Source: Escherichia sp. MOD1-EC7003 (lineage in GTDB: Bacteria; Pseudomonadota; Gammaproteobacteria; Enterobacterales; Enterobacteriaceae). Taken from it: DNA of 64,000 nt. Numbering within the stretch: position 1 is the first letter of the stretch; each line of letters starts with the position of its first letter. The stretch is taken from positions 1 through 64,000 of the forward strand of contig NZ_PTRE01000039.1 of assembly GCF_002965065.1 (NCBI RefSeq). The letters are read 5' to 3'. The position numbers and the translations under genes were made by a program. Shown here piece after piece: positions 8,988 through 19,102 of the stretch. Under the pieces are notes generated by a model. The model was given only the letters and a program-made list of their open reading frames with translations. It had not been told where the DNA came from and searched no databases.

Positions 8988-9569
8988 TTATTCAGTTACA
9001 ACTGTTTGTACTCTCACGGGACCGGGATTATACCAGCCCCATCCACCGTAGCCATAGGGCCAGCCACGACCGCCATAAAACCATGGATCAATTGGCTGAG
9101 GCGGCATAATCACCTGCTGGGTTAAATGCCAACGTTTGTAACCCGTTACTTGCATCACCATAAATTTATAGGGCGTGTTGCCGATTTTGCCGTCAACCGC
9201 ACCGGTGATTGGCCCGACTACCGTGACCAGTTGTCCACGGAAATCCACCGGGTCCAGAAAACCATTCACATCGGCATAAATGCGACCACGAGAAGGTTCT
9301 CCCAGCGTCGGTCTGGCTCCGCTGTCCAGCGGTACGGTAGCAATTTCCAGGCGGGTTTTCCCTTGCTGGTTTTGTACCGCAACCACTTTGCCACCAAAGC
9401 GTGCTTCCTGACCAACGTACAGTTGCGGCGCCCCCATCACCCGAACTAAATCTTGTTGCGGCGTGGGACTGCTGCCTTTAATGGCGTCCGGCACAGTGAC
9501 ACAACCGCTCAGGATTAGCGCAAACGTACCTGCCAGTATGCCTTTGATAACATTCTTTTGAACCGCCAT
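8988..9569 (-). CDS. yeaY: Slp-family outer-membrane lipoprotein YeaY
   Basis: A 193-residue lipoprotein. A signal peptide ends in lipobox LSGC (Cys22), followed by a Slp-type beta-rich domain and a Gly/Tyr/Trp-rich C-terminal tail ([18 protein letters not shown]). It is a paralogue of Slp. In K-12 it is a sigma-E regulon member. It lies 39 bp after tsaB on the same strand and probably shares that transcript. Confidence 0.92.
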   Translation of the reverse strand: MAVQKNVIKGILAGTFALILSGCVTVPDAIKGSSPTPQQDLVRVMGAPQLYVGQEARFGGKVVAVQNQQGKTRLEIATVPLDSGARPTLGEPSRGRIYADVNGFLDPVDFRGQLVTVVGPITGAVDGKIGNTPYKFMVMQVTGYKRWHLTQQVIMPPQPIDPWFYGGRGWPYGYGGWGWYNPGPVRVQTVVTE

Positions 9570-9608
9570 GATGCGACTCCTTTTTTTCTCAGGGCATACT
9601 CTTAAGAT

Positions 9609-10304
9609 TCATTCTTTGCCCGGAAGTTTCTTCCACGCGACGTTGTTACGTAAATAAACCGGTTCGGCATGTTCCACCGCCACCGTTTTACCCTCGACAA
9701 ACATCTGGCAGGCAATCGGCAGCATATCTTCGGCGGCAGGCAGTAATACATCGCCATCGCGTAAAACCAGTCCGCTGTCTTTACCGAGATCCAGCCAGGC
9801 TTGCCAGCCCGTCCCTACGGTCACCCATTCGCCGGAAAGCTGTTGCATCCGCTCATGAACGAGTTCTGGTTTGAGTACGGCTTCGGTTTTTTCACCGTGC
9901 CAGACACCGTTTTCATCACGCTGATATTCAGCCCAGTAAACTTCGCCCATTCGCGCATCAATGGCTGCCAGCACGCGGGTAGCGCCGTTTTTGCGCCACG
10001 CCCCTTGCGCCATCGTCATCAGCGTGGAGACGCCAATCATCGGTAACTCCGCGCCAAGCGCCAGCCCTTGCGCGATGCCAATACCAATGCGCACGCCGGT
10101 AAAGCTACCGGGACCGCGCCCGTAAGCCAAAGCATTTATGTCAGTCAGGGAAGTTCCGCTGGTGGTCAGGATATCCTGCACCATCGGTAAAATTCGTTGA
10201 GTATGTTCACGAGGGCAAAGCTCAAAATGAGCGTTGACAGTACCGTCGTTCCACAAGGCGACAGAGCAGGCCTCTGTCGCGGTATCGATAGCCAGAATTC
10301 GCAT
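9609..10304 (-). CDS. tsaB: tRNA t6A synthesis protein TsaB
   Basis: A 231-residue non-catalytic partner of TsaD in the TsaBDE complex that attaches the threonylcarbamoyl group to A37 of ANN-decoding tRNAs. It has an ASKHA fold with N-terminal [10 protein letters not shown] and the conserved segment [13 protein letters not shown]. Length matches K-12. It lies 57 bp downstream of yoaA on the same strand. Confidence 0.95.
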   Translation of the reverse strand: MRILAIDTATEACSVALWNDGTVNAHFELCPREHTQRILPMVQDILTTSGTSLTDINALAYGRGPGSFTGVRIGIGIAQGLALGAELPMIGVSTLMTMAQGAWRKNGATRVLAAIDARMGEVYWAEYQRDENGVWHGEKTEAVLKPELVHERMQQLSGEWVTVGTGWQAWLDLGKDSGLVLRDGDVLLPAAEDMLPIACQMFVEGKTVAVEHAEPVYLRNNVAWKKLPGKE

Positions 10305-10361
10305 GGGTCTTCGTGCTTAGATCAATAAAAAGGTGCGCATCATACCATACTCCGTAACAAA

Positions 10362-12272
10362 TTACCTGGAGGATGGTATCGCAAGGAAACGAACCGCACG
10401 GGCAATGTCACGGGTGCGCGGTGCGGGAGGCAGGCTGGCGAGGAAAGTCGCGCCGTAAGGGCGCATCACCAGCCGATTGTCACAAATCACTAACACACCA
10501 CGATCGTCGGCGTCGCGAATCAGTCGCCCTACCCCCTGCTTGAGAGTAATGACCGCATCCGGCAGCTGCACTTCATCGAACGGGTCACCACCGCGCAAAC
10601 GGCAATCTTCCATGCGCGCTTTTAACAGTGGGTCATCCGGCGAGGTAAACGGCAACTTGTCGATAATAACCAGAGACAGCGTATCGCCGCGCACGTCCAC
10701 GCCTTCCCAGAAACTGCTGGTTGCCACAAGAAGTGCGTTACCAGCGCTGACAAACTGCTGCAACAGTTGTCCTTTGCTGGTTTCGCCCTGCAACAACACG
10801 GGAAGCGTCATGGTGGCACGGAATTGCTCAGCCAGATCGCGCATCATGGCGTGCGAGGTACAAAGCATAAAGCAACGACCGTTGTTAGCTTCGATGATCG
10901 GGCGCAGCATTGCCGCCAGTTGCCGTGCACAACCCGGTTGATTGGTTTGCGGCAGGTTACGCGGCACACAGAGTAACGCCTGACGGCTGTAATCAAAGGG
11001 GCTCGGTAACAGCAACGACTCTGCCTGTTCGATGCCAAGTCGTGAGGTGAAATGATGCAGATCGTCATTCACCGACAGCGTTGCCGAGGTAAAGATCCAA
11101 CTACCGGTTTTTTGCGCCATTAACTCTTTGAATTTATCTGCCACGCTTAACGGCGTCAGCGCCAGGGTAAAATGGCGCGAAGTGCATTCGTACCAGTAGC
11201 TGTAGCCTGGCTGATTGATCTCTTTTAGCCGTTTCAGTCGTGTGCGATATAACGTGGCGCGTTCAAATGCCGCATCCAGTAAGGCAGAACGCCCCAGCGA
11301 CAGTTTCGCCACGTCATAACAAAGTTCAAGGGTGTCATCGAGCAATAAAAACGCTCGCTGAATTTGCGGATTGGCTAACAGTTCGCGCAGGTTGCCGCGA
11401 TAACCTGGCTCACCGAGTTGCAGACGAAAATCCTGCGCGCTCTGGGCAAGGCGGTCGGCGCACTTTTGTAACTGCTGGGTGTCTTTTAATTCGGTGCGGT
11501 AGGCGATGGTGATATCTTTCGCTAAATCAAGCAGTTGTCGACTGGAGAGCGACTGACCAAAGTACTGGCTGGCAATGTCCGGCAGCTGGTGGGCTTCGTC
11601 GAAGATCATGACGTCTGCTTCCGGGATCAGTTCACCAAAACCGCTCTCTTTCACCACCATATCAGCCAGAAAGAGGTGATGGTTGACCACCACCACATCT
11701 GCGTCCATCGCTTTTTTGCGTGCTTTGACCACAAAGCAATCTTTATACATCGGGCAGTCGCTGCCAAGACAGTTGTCGTTGGTGCTGGTGACCAGAGGCC
11801 ACGCCTGTGAATCTTCTGCCACGCTGACGCAGGTGCTGATATCACCATCGATTGTTTGATTAGACCAGGAGCGCAGCAGGATCACATCGCTTAAGATTTG
11901 TACCGGCAGATCGCCACCCGCCAGCGCCTGCTGTTCGAGACGTTCGAGGCAGAGGTAGTTTGAGCGCCCTTTCAGCAACGCCACGTTGCCTGTGTATTTC
12001 AACGCCTTTGAGACAGTTGGCAAATCGCGGCTGTAGAGCTGATCCTGCAACGCTTTTGAGCCTGTCGAGATAATAACTTTCTTTTTCGCCCGCAGCGCAG
12101 GGGCCAGGTAAGCATAGGTTTTGCCCGTACCGGTTCCTGCTTCCACCACCAGCGGCTGGCTTTTTTCTATCGCCAGGGTGACGGCTACCGCCATCTGTCG
12201 CTGTGGTTCTCGCGGCTTAAAGCCGGGTATCGCTTTCGCCAGCTGACCGTCTGGTGCAAAATCGTCCGTCAC
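10362..12272 (-). CDS. yoaA: XPD/Rad3-like DNA helicase YoaA
   Basis: A 636-residue superfamily-2 helicase related to DinG and XPD. Walker A is EAGTGTGKT (about residues 43–51). The cysteines of the iron–sulphur cluster are spread over CVSVAED and CLGSDCPMYKDC, and the Walker B/DEAH box is FDEAH. Helicase motifs V and VI (SSFWEGVDVRG, KQGVGRLIR) are intact. In K-12 it works with the HolC (chi) subunit in repair of replication damage. Confidence 0.94.
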   Translation of the reverse strand: MTDDFAPDGQLAKAIPGFKPREPQRQMAVAVTLAIEKSQPLVVEAGTGTGKTYAYLAPALRAKKKVIISTGSKALQDQLYSRDLPTVSKALKYTGNVALLKGRSNYLCLERLEQQALAGGDLPVQILSDVILLRSWSNQTIDGDISTCVSVAEDSQAWPLVTSTNDNCLGSDCPMYKDCFVVKARKKAMDADVVVVNHHLFLADMVVKESGFGELIPEADVMIFDEAHQLPDIASQYFGQSLSSRQLLDLAKDITIAYRTELKDTQQLQKCADRLAQSAQDFRLQLGEPGYRGNLRELLANPQIQRAFLLLDDTLELCYDVAKLSLGRSALLDAAFERATLYRTRLKRLKEINQPGYSYWYECTSRHFTLALTPLSVADKFKELMAQKTGSWIFTSATLSVNDDLHHFTSRLGIEQAESLLLPSPFDYSRQALLCVPRNLPQTNQPGCARQLAAMLRPIIEANNGRCFMLCTSHAMMRDLAEQFRATMTLPVLLQGETSKGQLLQQFVSAGNALLVATSSFWEGVDVRGDTLSLVIIDKLPFTSPDDPLLKARMEDCRLRGGDPFDEVQLPDAVITLKQGVGRLIRDADDRGVLVICDNRLVMRPYGATFLASLPPAPRTRDIARAVRFLAIPSSR

Positions 12273-12403
12273 ACTACCCCCTGTTGATTTGAACAGGGAT
12301 TATGTCAGGATGAGGGCGCTTTCGCCAGTTGAAGTGGTGACGGCGACCTCACATTGTGGCAGTCTTTGCAGCACGAAAATGGAAGTATAATGAGGACAAA
12401 ATG

Positions 12404-12748
12404 ATGACTATCGTTCGTATTGATGCTGAAGCCCGCTGGTCTGATGTGGTAATCCACAACAACACGCTCTACTACACTGGTGTACCGGAAAACCTCGACG
12501 CCGATGCTTTTGAGCAAACCGCCAACACGCTGGCGCAGATTGACGCCGTGCTGGAAAAACAGGGCAGCAATAAATCGAGCATTCTGGATGCCACCATTTT
12601 CCTGGCCGATAAAAACGACTTCGCGGCGATGAATAAAGCGTGGGACGCCTGGGTTGTCGCGGGTCATGCGCCGGTGCGCTGCACGGTACAAGCGGGTTTG
12701 ATGAACCCGAAGTATAAAGTTGAAATTAAGATTGTGGCTGCAGTGTAA
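12404..12748 (+). CDS. yoaB: RidA-family protein YoaB
   Basis: A 114-residue member of the RidA/YER057c/UK114 family, whose best-studied members deaminate reactive enamine/imine intermediates. The conserved Arg before CTVQAGL (PVRCTVQAGL, near residue 95) is present. Two adjacent ATG codons (12401, 12404) follow TGAGGACAAA; the second gives the K-12 length. It is divergent from yoaA. Confidence 0.9.
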   Translation: MTIVRIDAEARWSDVVIHNNTLYYTGVPENLDADAFEQTANTLAQIDAVLEKQGSNKSSILDATIFLADKNDFAAMNKAWDAWVVAGHAPVRCTVQAGLMNPKYKVEIKIVAAV

Positions 12749-12788
12749 CGTATCTCCGGACATAAAACACACGATAATTACTTGATAA

Positions 12789-12819
12789 TACTGACCGATT
12801 TTGCAGGAATCGGTCAGTA
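12789..12819. repeat. Perfect inverted repeat after yoaB
   Basis: ACTGACCGATT, loop TTGCAGG, AATCGGTCAGT form an 11-bp perfect stem about 40 bp after the yoaB stop. No U-tract follows on either strand, so it is either a transcript-end stabiliser or a site for a dimeric protein. Confidence 0.55.
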
Positions 12820-13019
12820 CTCCAGTAACAAACTCTGTTATCCCCTATTCTTAACGCAATAAAACAGGCTTAAATTGTGTCACACCTCACTGCGATCAGT
12901 AAAATATGCAGATGTCAACAGACTAACGCATGTTAGAGAGTTATAATCCCTTTGATCTTAGAGGCAATTTGAGGTCATATATACTTATTGATTACGTGGT
13001 TAATTTTAAGGATAAGAAT

Positions 13020-13319
13020 ATGCCTGCTGTAATAGACAAAGCCCTGGATTTCATTGGTGCCATGGATGTATCAGCGCCAACACCAAGTTCGATGAATGAA
13101 AGCACGGCGAAGGGAATCTTTAAATATTTGAAAGAACTGGGAGTACCCGCGAGTGCCGCTGATATTACGGCACGAGCTGACCTGGAAGGCTGGAATCCTG
13201 GGTTCACGGAAAAAATGGTTGGATGGGCAAAAAAAATGGAGTCTGGTGAACGCACTGTGATTAAAAACCCTGAATACTTTTCAACATATATGCAGGAAGA
13301 ACTCAAAGCACTGGTCTGA
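13020..13319 (+). CDS. yoaC: DUF1889 family protein YoaC
   Basis: A 99-residue predicted cytoplasmic alpha-helical protein of the DUF1889 family, found in enterobacteria; function unknown. The ATG at 13020 behind TAAGGATAAGAAT gives MPAVIDKALDFIG, the K-12 start. A longer open frame from 12930 is ignored because it adds residues not seen in homologues. A strong terminator follows. Confidence 0.9.
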   Translation: MPAVIDKALDFIGAMDVSAPTPSSMNESTAKGIFKYLKELGVPASAADITARADLEGWNPGFTEKMVGWAKKMESGERTVIKNPEYFSTYMQEELKALV

Positions 13320-13347
13320 GTTAAATCTACATCAGCATAAATAGGTC

Positions 13348-13386
13348 AGGACGCTTTTAATCACATATAAAAAGCGTCCTTTTTCT
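13348..13386 (+). terminator. yoaC terminator
   Basis: AGGACGCTTTT and AAAAAGCGTCCT pair around a TAATCACATAT loop and are followed by TTTTTC on the plus strand. It lies 29 bp past the yoaC stop. Confidence 0.85.
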
Positions 13387-13456
13387 CACAATCAAATAAC
13401 CGTCGGCTTCAATCAAAGAACACAGCCCTGCGCTTTTTGGGTTCAACCGCTGCGGG

Positions 13457-13639
13457 TCAAATGGTTCGCTTTTCATAACGCGTGTGATTAAACCGTGCGC
13501 CGTTCAGACACATGCCATCGAAAATAGCACGCTCCAAACTCAAGCCGGACAAATCGCAACCGATGAGGCTATCCGTATCAATATACAGTAGGTCAGCAAT
13601 AACGAAATCAATACGGATTAGTGTGTTACTCGTCTTCAT
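13457..13639 (-). CDS. yoaL: Short pentapeptide-repeat protein (YoaL-like)
   Basis: A 60-residue open frame starting [11 protein letters not shown] and ending YEKRTI. Its middle ([16 protein letters not shown], then GMCLNGARF) has the A(D/N)LXX spacing of pentapeptide repeats, but only three or four turns. The ATG overlaps the last codons of yoaH (yoaH stop at 13626–13628), an arrangement typical of translational coupling. I believe K-12 has a matching annotated small protein, YoaL; the symbol is from memory. It could instead be a 3' fragment of a longer pentapeptide protein. Confidence 0.6.
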   Translation of the reverse strand: MKTSNTLIRIDFVIADLLYIDTDSLIGCDLSGLSLERAIFDGMCLNGARFNHTRYEKRTI

Positions 13640-13805
13640 CCTCAAAACGCGCCACAATCCGTTCGCCGGAATGGTTGGCACGCAGCTCTTCTGCCACCAG
13701 CGCGATGGCCTGGCCGCTACTCATCCCATGCGCCATCAGTTCCTGAATCCGCTCGACGGCTTTTTGCTGCTGTTCATGGGTGAGTGAAGGTAAACCTGCA
13801 AACAT
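13626..13805 (-). CDS. yoaH: UPF0181 protein YoaH
   Basis: A 59-residue predicted soluble protein of the UPF0181 family, beginning [14 protein letters not shown] and ending RFEDEDE. Function is unknown. Ribosome site AGGAG precedes the start. Its end overlaps the start of the downstream pentapeptide gene by 14 bases, so the two probably form one unit. It is divergent from pabB. Confidence 0.9.
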   Translation of the reverse strand: MFAGLPSLTHEQQQKAVERIQELMAHGMSSGQAIALVAEELRANHSGERIVARFEDEDE

Positions 13806-13878
13806 TGTTAACTCCTGCTAAATTGTTGGTGCTAATTATTTCATGCTACCCGGCACATAGCCAGTAGAGTCAGGACTA

Positions 13879-15240
13879 ATGAAGACGTTATCTCCCGCTG
13901 TGATTACTTTACCCTGGCGTCAGGACGCCGCTGAATATTATTTCTCCCGCTTAAGCCACCTGCCATGGGCGATGCTTTTACACTCTGGTTATGCCGATCA
14001 TCCGCATAGTCGCTTTGATATTGTGGTCGCCGAGCCGATTTGCACTTTAACCACTTTCGGTAAAGAAACCGTTGTGAGCGAAGGTGAAAAACGCACAACG
14101 ACCACTGATGACCCGCTACAGGTACTCCAGCTGGTGCTGGATTGCGCAGCCATTCGCCCAGCGCATAACGAAGATTTGCCATTTCAGGGCGGCGCGCTGG
14201 GGTTGTTTGGCTACGATCTGGGCCGCCGTTTTGAGTCACTGCCAGAAATTGCAGAGCAAGATATAGGTCTGCCTGATATGGCAGTGGGTATCTACGACTG
14301 GGCGCTGATTGTCGACCACCAGCGTCAGACAGTTTCTTTACTGAGTCATAATGATATCAATGCCCGCCTGGCCTGGCTGGAAAATCAGCAAATCGCACCG
14401 CCTGGTGATTTCGCCCTAACCTCTGGCTGGCAATCCAATATGACCCGCGAGCAATACGGCAATAAATTTCGCCAGGTACAGGAATATCTGCACAGCGGCG
14501 ATTGCTATCAGGTGAATCTCGCCCAGCGTTTTCATGCGACCTATTCTGGCGATGAATGGCAAATATTCGTTCAGCTTAATCAGACCAACCACGCGCCGTT
14601 TAGCGCTTTTTTACGCCTTGAACAGGGCGCGATTTTAAGCCTTTCTCCAGAGCGTTTTATCCTTTGTGATAATAGTAAAATCCAGACCCGCCCGATTAAA
14701 GGCACGCTACCACGCCTGCCCGATCCTCAGGAAGATAGCAAACAAGCAGAAAAACTGGCGAACTCAGCGAAAGATCGTGCCGAAAATCTGATGATTGTCG
14801 ATTTAATGCGTAATGATATCGGTCGTGTTGCTGTGCCTGGTTCGGTGAAAGTGCCGGAACTGTTCGTAGTGGAACCCTTCCCTGCCGTGCATCATCTGGT
14901 CAGCACCATAACGGCGCGACTACCAGAACAGCTACACGCCAGCGATCTGCTGCGCGCGGCTTTTCCTGGTGGCTCAATAACTGGGGCACCGAAAGTACGG
15001 GCTATGGAAATTATCGACGAACTGGAACCGCAGCGACGCAATGCCTGGTGCGGCAGCATTGGCTATTTGAGCTTTTGCGGCAACATGGACACCAGCATTA
15101 CTATCCGCACGCTGACTACCATTAACGGACAAATTTACTGCTCTGCGGGCGGTGGAATTGTCGCCGATAGCCAGGAAGAAGCGGAATATCAGGAAACTTT
15201 TGATAAAGTTAATAAAATATTACGCCAACTGGAGAAGTAA
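13879..15240 (+). CDS. pabB: Aminodeoxychorismate synthase component I
   Basis: With PabA it converts chorismate and glutamine to 4-amino-4-deoxychorismate, the first step to p-aminobenzoate and folate. It is 453 residues, the K-12 length. The chorismate-binding domain shows PIKGTLPRL (with the lysine typical of PabB) and FPGGSITGAPK. Several substitutions relative to K-12 are spread over the N-terminal half. nudL starts three bases after the stop, so the two are co-translated. Confidence 0.95.
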   Translation: MKTLSPAVITLPWRQDAAEYYFSRLSHLPWAMLLHSGYADHPHSRFDIVVAEPICTLTTFGKETVVSEGEKRTTTTDDPLQVLQLVLDCAAIRPAHNEDLPFQGGALGLFGYDLGRRFESLPEIAEQDIGLPDMAVGIYDWALIVDHQRQTVSLLSHNDINARLAWLENQQIAPPGDFALTSGWQSNMTREQYGNKFRQVQEYLHSGDCYQVNLAQRFHATYSGDEWQIFVQLNQTNHAPFSAFLRLEQGAILSLSPERFILCDNSKIQTRPIKGTLPRLPDPQEDSKQAEKLANSAKDRAENLMIVDLMRNDIGRVAVPGSVKVPELFVVEPFPAVHHLVSTITARLPEQLHASDLLRAAFPGGSITGAPKVRAMEIIDELEPQRRNAWCGSIGYLSFCGNMDTSITIRTLTTINGQIYCSAGGGIVADSQEEAEYQETFDKVNKILRQLEK

Positions 15241-15243
15241 GAC

Positions 15244-15822
15244 GTGGAATACCGTAGCCTGACGCTTGATGATTTTTTATCGCGCTTTCAACTTTTGCGC
15301 CCGCAAATTAACCGGGAAACCCTAAATCATCGTCAGGCTGCCGTGTTAATCCCCATCGTCCGTCGACCGCAACCGGGGTTGTTGCTGACTCAGCGTTCGA
15401 TTCATCTGCGTAAACATGCTGGTCAAGTAGCATTCCCTGGAGGCGCAGTCGATGACACGGACGCGTCAGTTGTCGCCGCTGCGCTGCGCGAAGCTGAAGA
15501 AGAGGTCGCTATACCGCCTTCTGCCGTGGAAGTTATCGGCGTGCTGCCGCCCGTCGATAGCGTAACTGGCTACCAGGTAACGCCTGTGGTCGGCATTATC
15601 CCGCCCGATCTGCCATATCGCGCCAGTGAAGATGAAGTCTCCGCTGTGTTTGAAATGCCACTCGCCCAGGCATTACATCTGGGTCGTTATCACCCTTTAG
15701 ATATCTACCGCCGTGGCGATTCACATCGGGTATGGCTGTCCTGGTATGAACAGTATTTTGTATGGGGAATGACCGCAGGCATAATTCGTGAGCTGGCGCT
15801 GCAAATTGGTGTGAAACCCTGA
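15244..15822 (+). CDS. nudL: Nudix hydrolase NudL
   Basis: A 192-residue predicted Nudix pyrophosphohydrolase, possibly acting on CoA-type substrates by family resemblance. The Nudix box begins [10 protein letters not shown] and ends REAEEEVAI (about residues 63–88), with the catalytic REXXEE core intact. The start is GTG at 15244, three bases after pabB, so expression depends on pabB translation. Length equals K-12. Confidence 0.92.
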   Translation: MEYRSLTLDDFLSRFQLLRPQINRETLNHRQAAVLIPIVRRPQPGLLLTQRSIHLRKHAGQVAFPGGAVDDTDASVVAAALREAEEEVAIPPSAVEVIGVLPPVDSVTGYQVTPVVGIIPPDLPYRASEDEVSAVFEMPLAQALHLGRYHPLDIYRRGDSHRVWLSWYEQYFVWGMTAGIIRELALQIGVKP

Positions 15823-16005
15823 CTATACTTATCTTTACATCTACAAAACACTACTTTAGACAATCATCGCAATATTAGTTAAATCGCGGTTTTTGATTAG
15901 TTTAATTCATGTGAATAGTTAAGCCTGTCTCCGCGTTCCCTCTTACACTATGCGCTGTTATTAGTTCGTTACTGGAAGTCCAGTCACCTTGTCAGGAGTA
16001 TTATC

Positions 16006-17370
16006 GTGATTAGTCTATTCGACATGTTTAAGGTGGGGATTGGTCCCTCATCTTCCCATACTGTAGGGCCTATGAAGGCGGGTAAACAGTTCGTCGATGA
16101 TCTGGTCGAAAAAGGCTTACTGGATAGCGTTACTCGTGTTGCCGTGGACGTTTATGGTTCATTGTCGCTGACGGGTAAAGGCCACCACACCGATATCGCC
16201 ATTATTATGGGTCTTGCAGGTAACGAACCTGCCACCGTGGATATCGACAGTATTCCCGGTTTTATTCGCGACACAGAAGAGCGCGAACGTCTGCTGCTGG
16301 CGCAAGGTCGACATGAAGTGGATTTTCCGCGTGACAACGGGATGCGTTTTCATAACGGCAACCTACCGTTGCATGAAAACGGTATGCAAATCCACGCCTA
16401 TCACGGCGATGACGTTGTTTACAGCAAAACCTATTATTCCATCGGCGGCGGTTTTATCGTCGATGAAGAACATTTTGGTCAGGATGCAGCCAACGACGTG
16501 AACGTGCCGTATCCGTTTAAATCGGCCACCGAGCTGCTGGCGTACTGTAATGAAACCGGCTATTCACTGTCTGGTCTCGCTATGCAGAACGAACTGGCGC
16601 TGCACAGCAAGAAAGAGATCGATGAGTACTTCGCCCATGTCTGGCAAACCATGCAGGCATGTATCGATCGCGGGATGAATACCGAAGGCGTCTTGCCTGG
16701 CCCGCTGCGTGTTCCGCGCCGCGCGTCTGCCCTGCGCCGGATGCTGGTTTCCAGCGATAAACTGTCTAGCGATCCGATGAATGTCATTGACTGGGTAAAC
16801 ATGTTTGCATTGGCAGTTAACGAAGAGAACGCCGCCGGTGGTCGAGTGGTCACTGCACCAACCAACGGTGCCTGCGGTATCGTTCCGGCTGTGCTGGCTT
16901 ACTATGACCACTTTATTGAATCGGTCAGCCCGGACATCTATACCCGTTACTTTATGGCGGCGGGAGCGATTGGCGCACTGTATAAAATGAACGCCTCTAT
17001 TTCTGGTGCGGAAGTCGGTTGCCAGGGGGAAGTGGGTGTTGCCTGTTCAATGGCAGCTGCGGGCCTTGCCGAGCTGTTGGGCGGTAGCCCGGAACAGGTT
17101 TGCGTAGCGGCAGAAATTGGCATGGAACACAACCTCGGTCTGACCTGCGACCCGGTTGCAGGGCAAGTTCAGGTGCCGTGCATTGAGCGTAATGCCATTG
17201 CCTCTGTGAAAGCGATCAATGCCGCACGCATGGCCTTACGTCGCACCAGTGCACCGCGCGTCTCACTGGATAAAGTCATCGAAACAATGTACGAAACCGG
17301 TAAGGACATGAACGCCAAATACCGCGAAACCTCACGCGGTGGTCTGGCAATTAAAGTCCAGTGTGACTAA
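16006..17370 (+). CDS. sdaA: L-serine deaminase I (iron–sulphur)
   Basis: Converts L-serine to pyruvate and ammonia using a [4Fe-4S] cluster rather than PLP. The family beta domain is N-terminal ([14 protein letters not shown] near residues 10–23). The catalytic domain carries the cluster cysteines in [15 protein letters not shown] and GLTCDPVAG. It is 454 residues, as in K-12. The start is GTG behind GTCAGGAGT. It is monocistronic, with a terminator at 17381–17405. Confidence 0.95.
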   Translation: MISLFDMFKVGIGPSSSHTVGPMKAGKQFVDDLVEKGLLDSVTRVAVDVYGSLSLTGKGHHTDIAIIMGLAGNEPATVDIDSIPGFIRDTEERERLLLAQGRHEVDFPRDNGMRFHNGNLPLHENGMQIHAYHGDDVVYSKTYYSIGGGFIVDEEHFGQDAANDVNVPYPFKSATELLAYCNETGYSLSGLAMQNELALHSKKEIDEYFAHVWQTMQACIDRGMNTEGVLPGPLRVPRRASALRRMLVSSDKLSSDPMNVIDWVNMFALAVNEENAAGGRVVTAPTNGACGIVPAVLAYYDHFIESVSPDIYTRYFMAAGAIGALYKMNASISGAEVGCQGEVGVACSMAAAGLAELLGGSPEQVCVAAEIGMEHNLGLTCDPVAGQVQVPCIERNAIASVKAINAARMALRRTSAPRVSLDKVIETMYETGKDMNAKYRETSRGGLAIKVQCD

Positions 17371-17380
17371 TACTTCTTAC

Positions 17381-17408
17381 TCGCCCATCTGCAACGGATG
17401 GGCGAATT
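17381..17408 (+). terminator. sdaA terminator-like hairpin
   Basis: TCGCCCAT and ATGGGCGA form an 8-bp stem around CTGCAACGG, followed by ATTTAG. It lies 11 bp beyond the sdaA stop. Confidence 0.6.
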
Positions 17409-17500
17409 TAGCCGGGCTTTCTCGTCTGCTGTAATTTTCCCCACTACACTTCCACTGTTGCGTCAGGCGTTTGTCGCCATACGCTTACAGGGTGGCCCGC

Positions 17501-19099
17501 ATGCAAAAAGCACAACGGATCATTAAAACCTATCGCCGTAATCGATTGATTGTTTGTACGATTTGCGCACTCGTTACACTCGCTTCGACCCTGAGTGTAC
17601 GATTTATTTCACAGCGTAACTTAAATCAACAACGGGTAGTACAATTCGCCAATCACGCTGTAGAGGAATTCGATAAAGTACTACTTCCCCTACAGGCAGG
17701 TAGCGAAGTCTTGCTTCCGCTGATTGGTCTGCCCTGCTCTGTCGCCCATTTGCCATTACGTAAACAGGCGGCAAAACTACAAACTGTGCGATCCATTGGC
17801 CTGGTGCAAGACGGCACACTTTATTGCTCCAGCATTTTTGGTTATCGCAATGTGCCCATCGTGGACTTTCTGGCTGAACTTCCTGCACCACAACCACTTT
17901 TACGACTGACGACCGACCGTGTCCTGATTAAAGGCAGTCCGGTTTTGATTCAATGGACGCCTTCAGCGGGCAGTAGTACTGCCGGGGTCATGGAGATGAT
18001 TAACATCGACTTACTCACGGCAATGCTCCTTGAACCACAACTGCCGCAAATCAGTAGCGCCAGCCTGACCGTGGACGATCGGCATTTGCTCTATGGTAAT
18101 GGGCTGGTAGATTCCCTTCCGCAACCTGAAGGCAATGAAAACTATCAGGTTTCTTCGCAACGCTTTCCTTTTACCATTAACGTTAACGGTCCGGGGGCTA
18201 CGGCGCTGGCATGGCACTATCTTCCTACACAATTACCACTGGCGGTGCTGCTAAGTTTACTTGTGGGCTATATCGCCTGGCTGGCGACCGCTTACCGGAT
18301 GAGCTTTTCTCGCGAAATCAATCTGGGCCTGGTGCAACATGAGTTCGAATTGTTCTGTCAGCCTTTGCTTAATGCACGCAGCCAGCAATGTATTGGAGTA
18401 GAGATTTTGCTGCGCTGGAACAATCCGCGTCAGGGCTGGATTTCACCGGATGTGTTTATTCCTATCGCGGAAGAACATCATTTAATTGTGCCATTGACCC
18501 GCTATGTGATGGCAGAAACCATTCGTCAACGCCATGTTTTCCCTATGAATAATCAGTTTCATATTGGCATTAACGTCGCACCCAGCCATTTTCGCCGTGG
18601 CGTGCTGATAAAAGATCTCAACCAGTACTGGTTTAGCGCTAACCCGATTCAGCAACTGATCCTCGAAATCACCGAACGCGATGCCTTACTGGATGTTGAT
18701 TATCGGATTGCCCGCGAATTGCATCGTAAAAACGTCAAACTGGCGATTGATGACTTCGGCACTGGCAACAGTTCGTTTTCCTGGATTGAAACGTTACGTC
18801 CTGACATGCTGAAAATTGATAAATCATTTACCGCAGCTATAGGTTCTGACGCGGTTAACTCGACGGTGACCGATATTATCATCGCGCTGGGGCAAAGACT
18901 TAATATTGAACTGGTGGCAGAAGGCGTGGAAACGCAAGAACAGGCGAAGTATTTGCGCCGTCATGGCGTGCATATTTTGCAAGGGTATTTGTACGCACAG
19001 CCGATGCCGCTACGCGATTTTCCCAAATGGCTGGCGGGCAGCCAACCGCCGCCCGCCCGGCATAATGGACATATCACGCCCATTATGCCGTTACGTTAA
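17501..19099 (+). CDS. pdeD: Cyclic-di-GMP phosphodiesterase PdeD
   Basis: A 532-residue inner-membrane protein with an N-terminal membrane helix (about 18–40), a periplasmic CSS domain (PCSVAH and YCSS cysteines), a second helix (about 235–255) and a cytoplasmic EAL-type domain. The EAL signature is EILLRW, the usual form in this subfamily, and the DDFGTG metal site is intact. ATG 17501 after AGGGTGG gives the K-12 length; the in-frame start at 17471 adds ten residues without support. It degrades c-di-GMP to pGpG. Confidence 0.92.
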   Translation: MQKAQRIIKTYRRNRLIVCTICALVTLASTLSVRFISQRNLNQQRVVQFANHAVEEFDKVLLPLQAGSEVLLPLIGLPCSVAHLPLRKQAAKLQTVRSIGLVQDGTLYCSSIFGYRNVPIVDFLAELPAPQPLLRLTTDRVLIKGSPVLIQWTPSAGSSTAGVMEMINIDLLTAMLLEPQLPQISSASLTVDDRHLLYGNGLVDSLPQPEGNENYQVSSQRFPFTINVNGPGATALAWHYLPTQLPLAVLLSLLVGYIAWLATAYRMSFSREINLGLVQHEFELFCQPLLNARSQQCIGVEILLRWNNPRQGWISPDVFIPIAEEHHLIVPLTRYVMAETIRQRHVFPMNNQFHIGINVAPSHFRRGVLIKDLNQYWFSANPIQQLILEITERDALLDVDYRIARELHRKNVKLAIDDFGTGNSSFSWIETLRPDMLKIDKSFTAAIGSDAVNSTVTDIIIALGQRLNIELVAEGVETQEQAKYLRRHGVHILQGYLYAQPMPLRDFPKWLAGSQPPPARHNGHITPIMPLR

Positions 19100-19102
19100 C
19101 GC

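Noticed and set aside
12305-12772. 155-residue minus-strand open frame opposite yoaB
   Set aside because: Mirrors the coding frame of yoaB, a well-supported gene; no homologous features or start signals.
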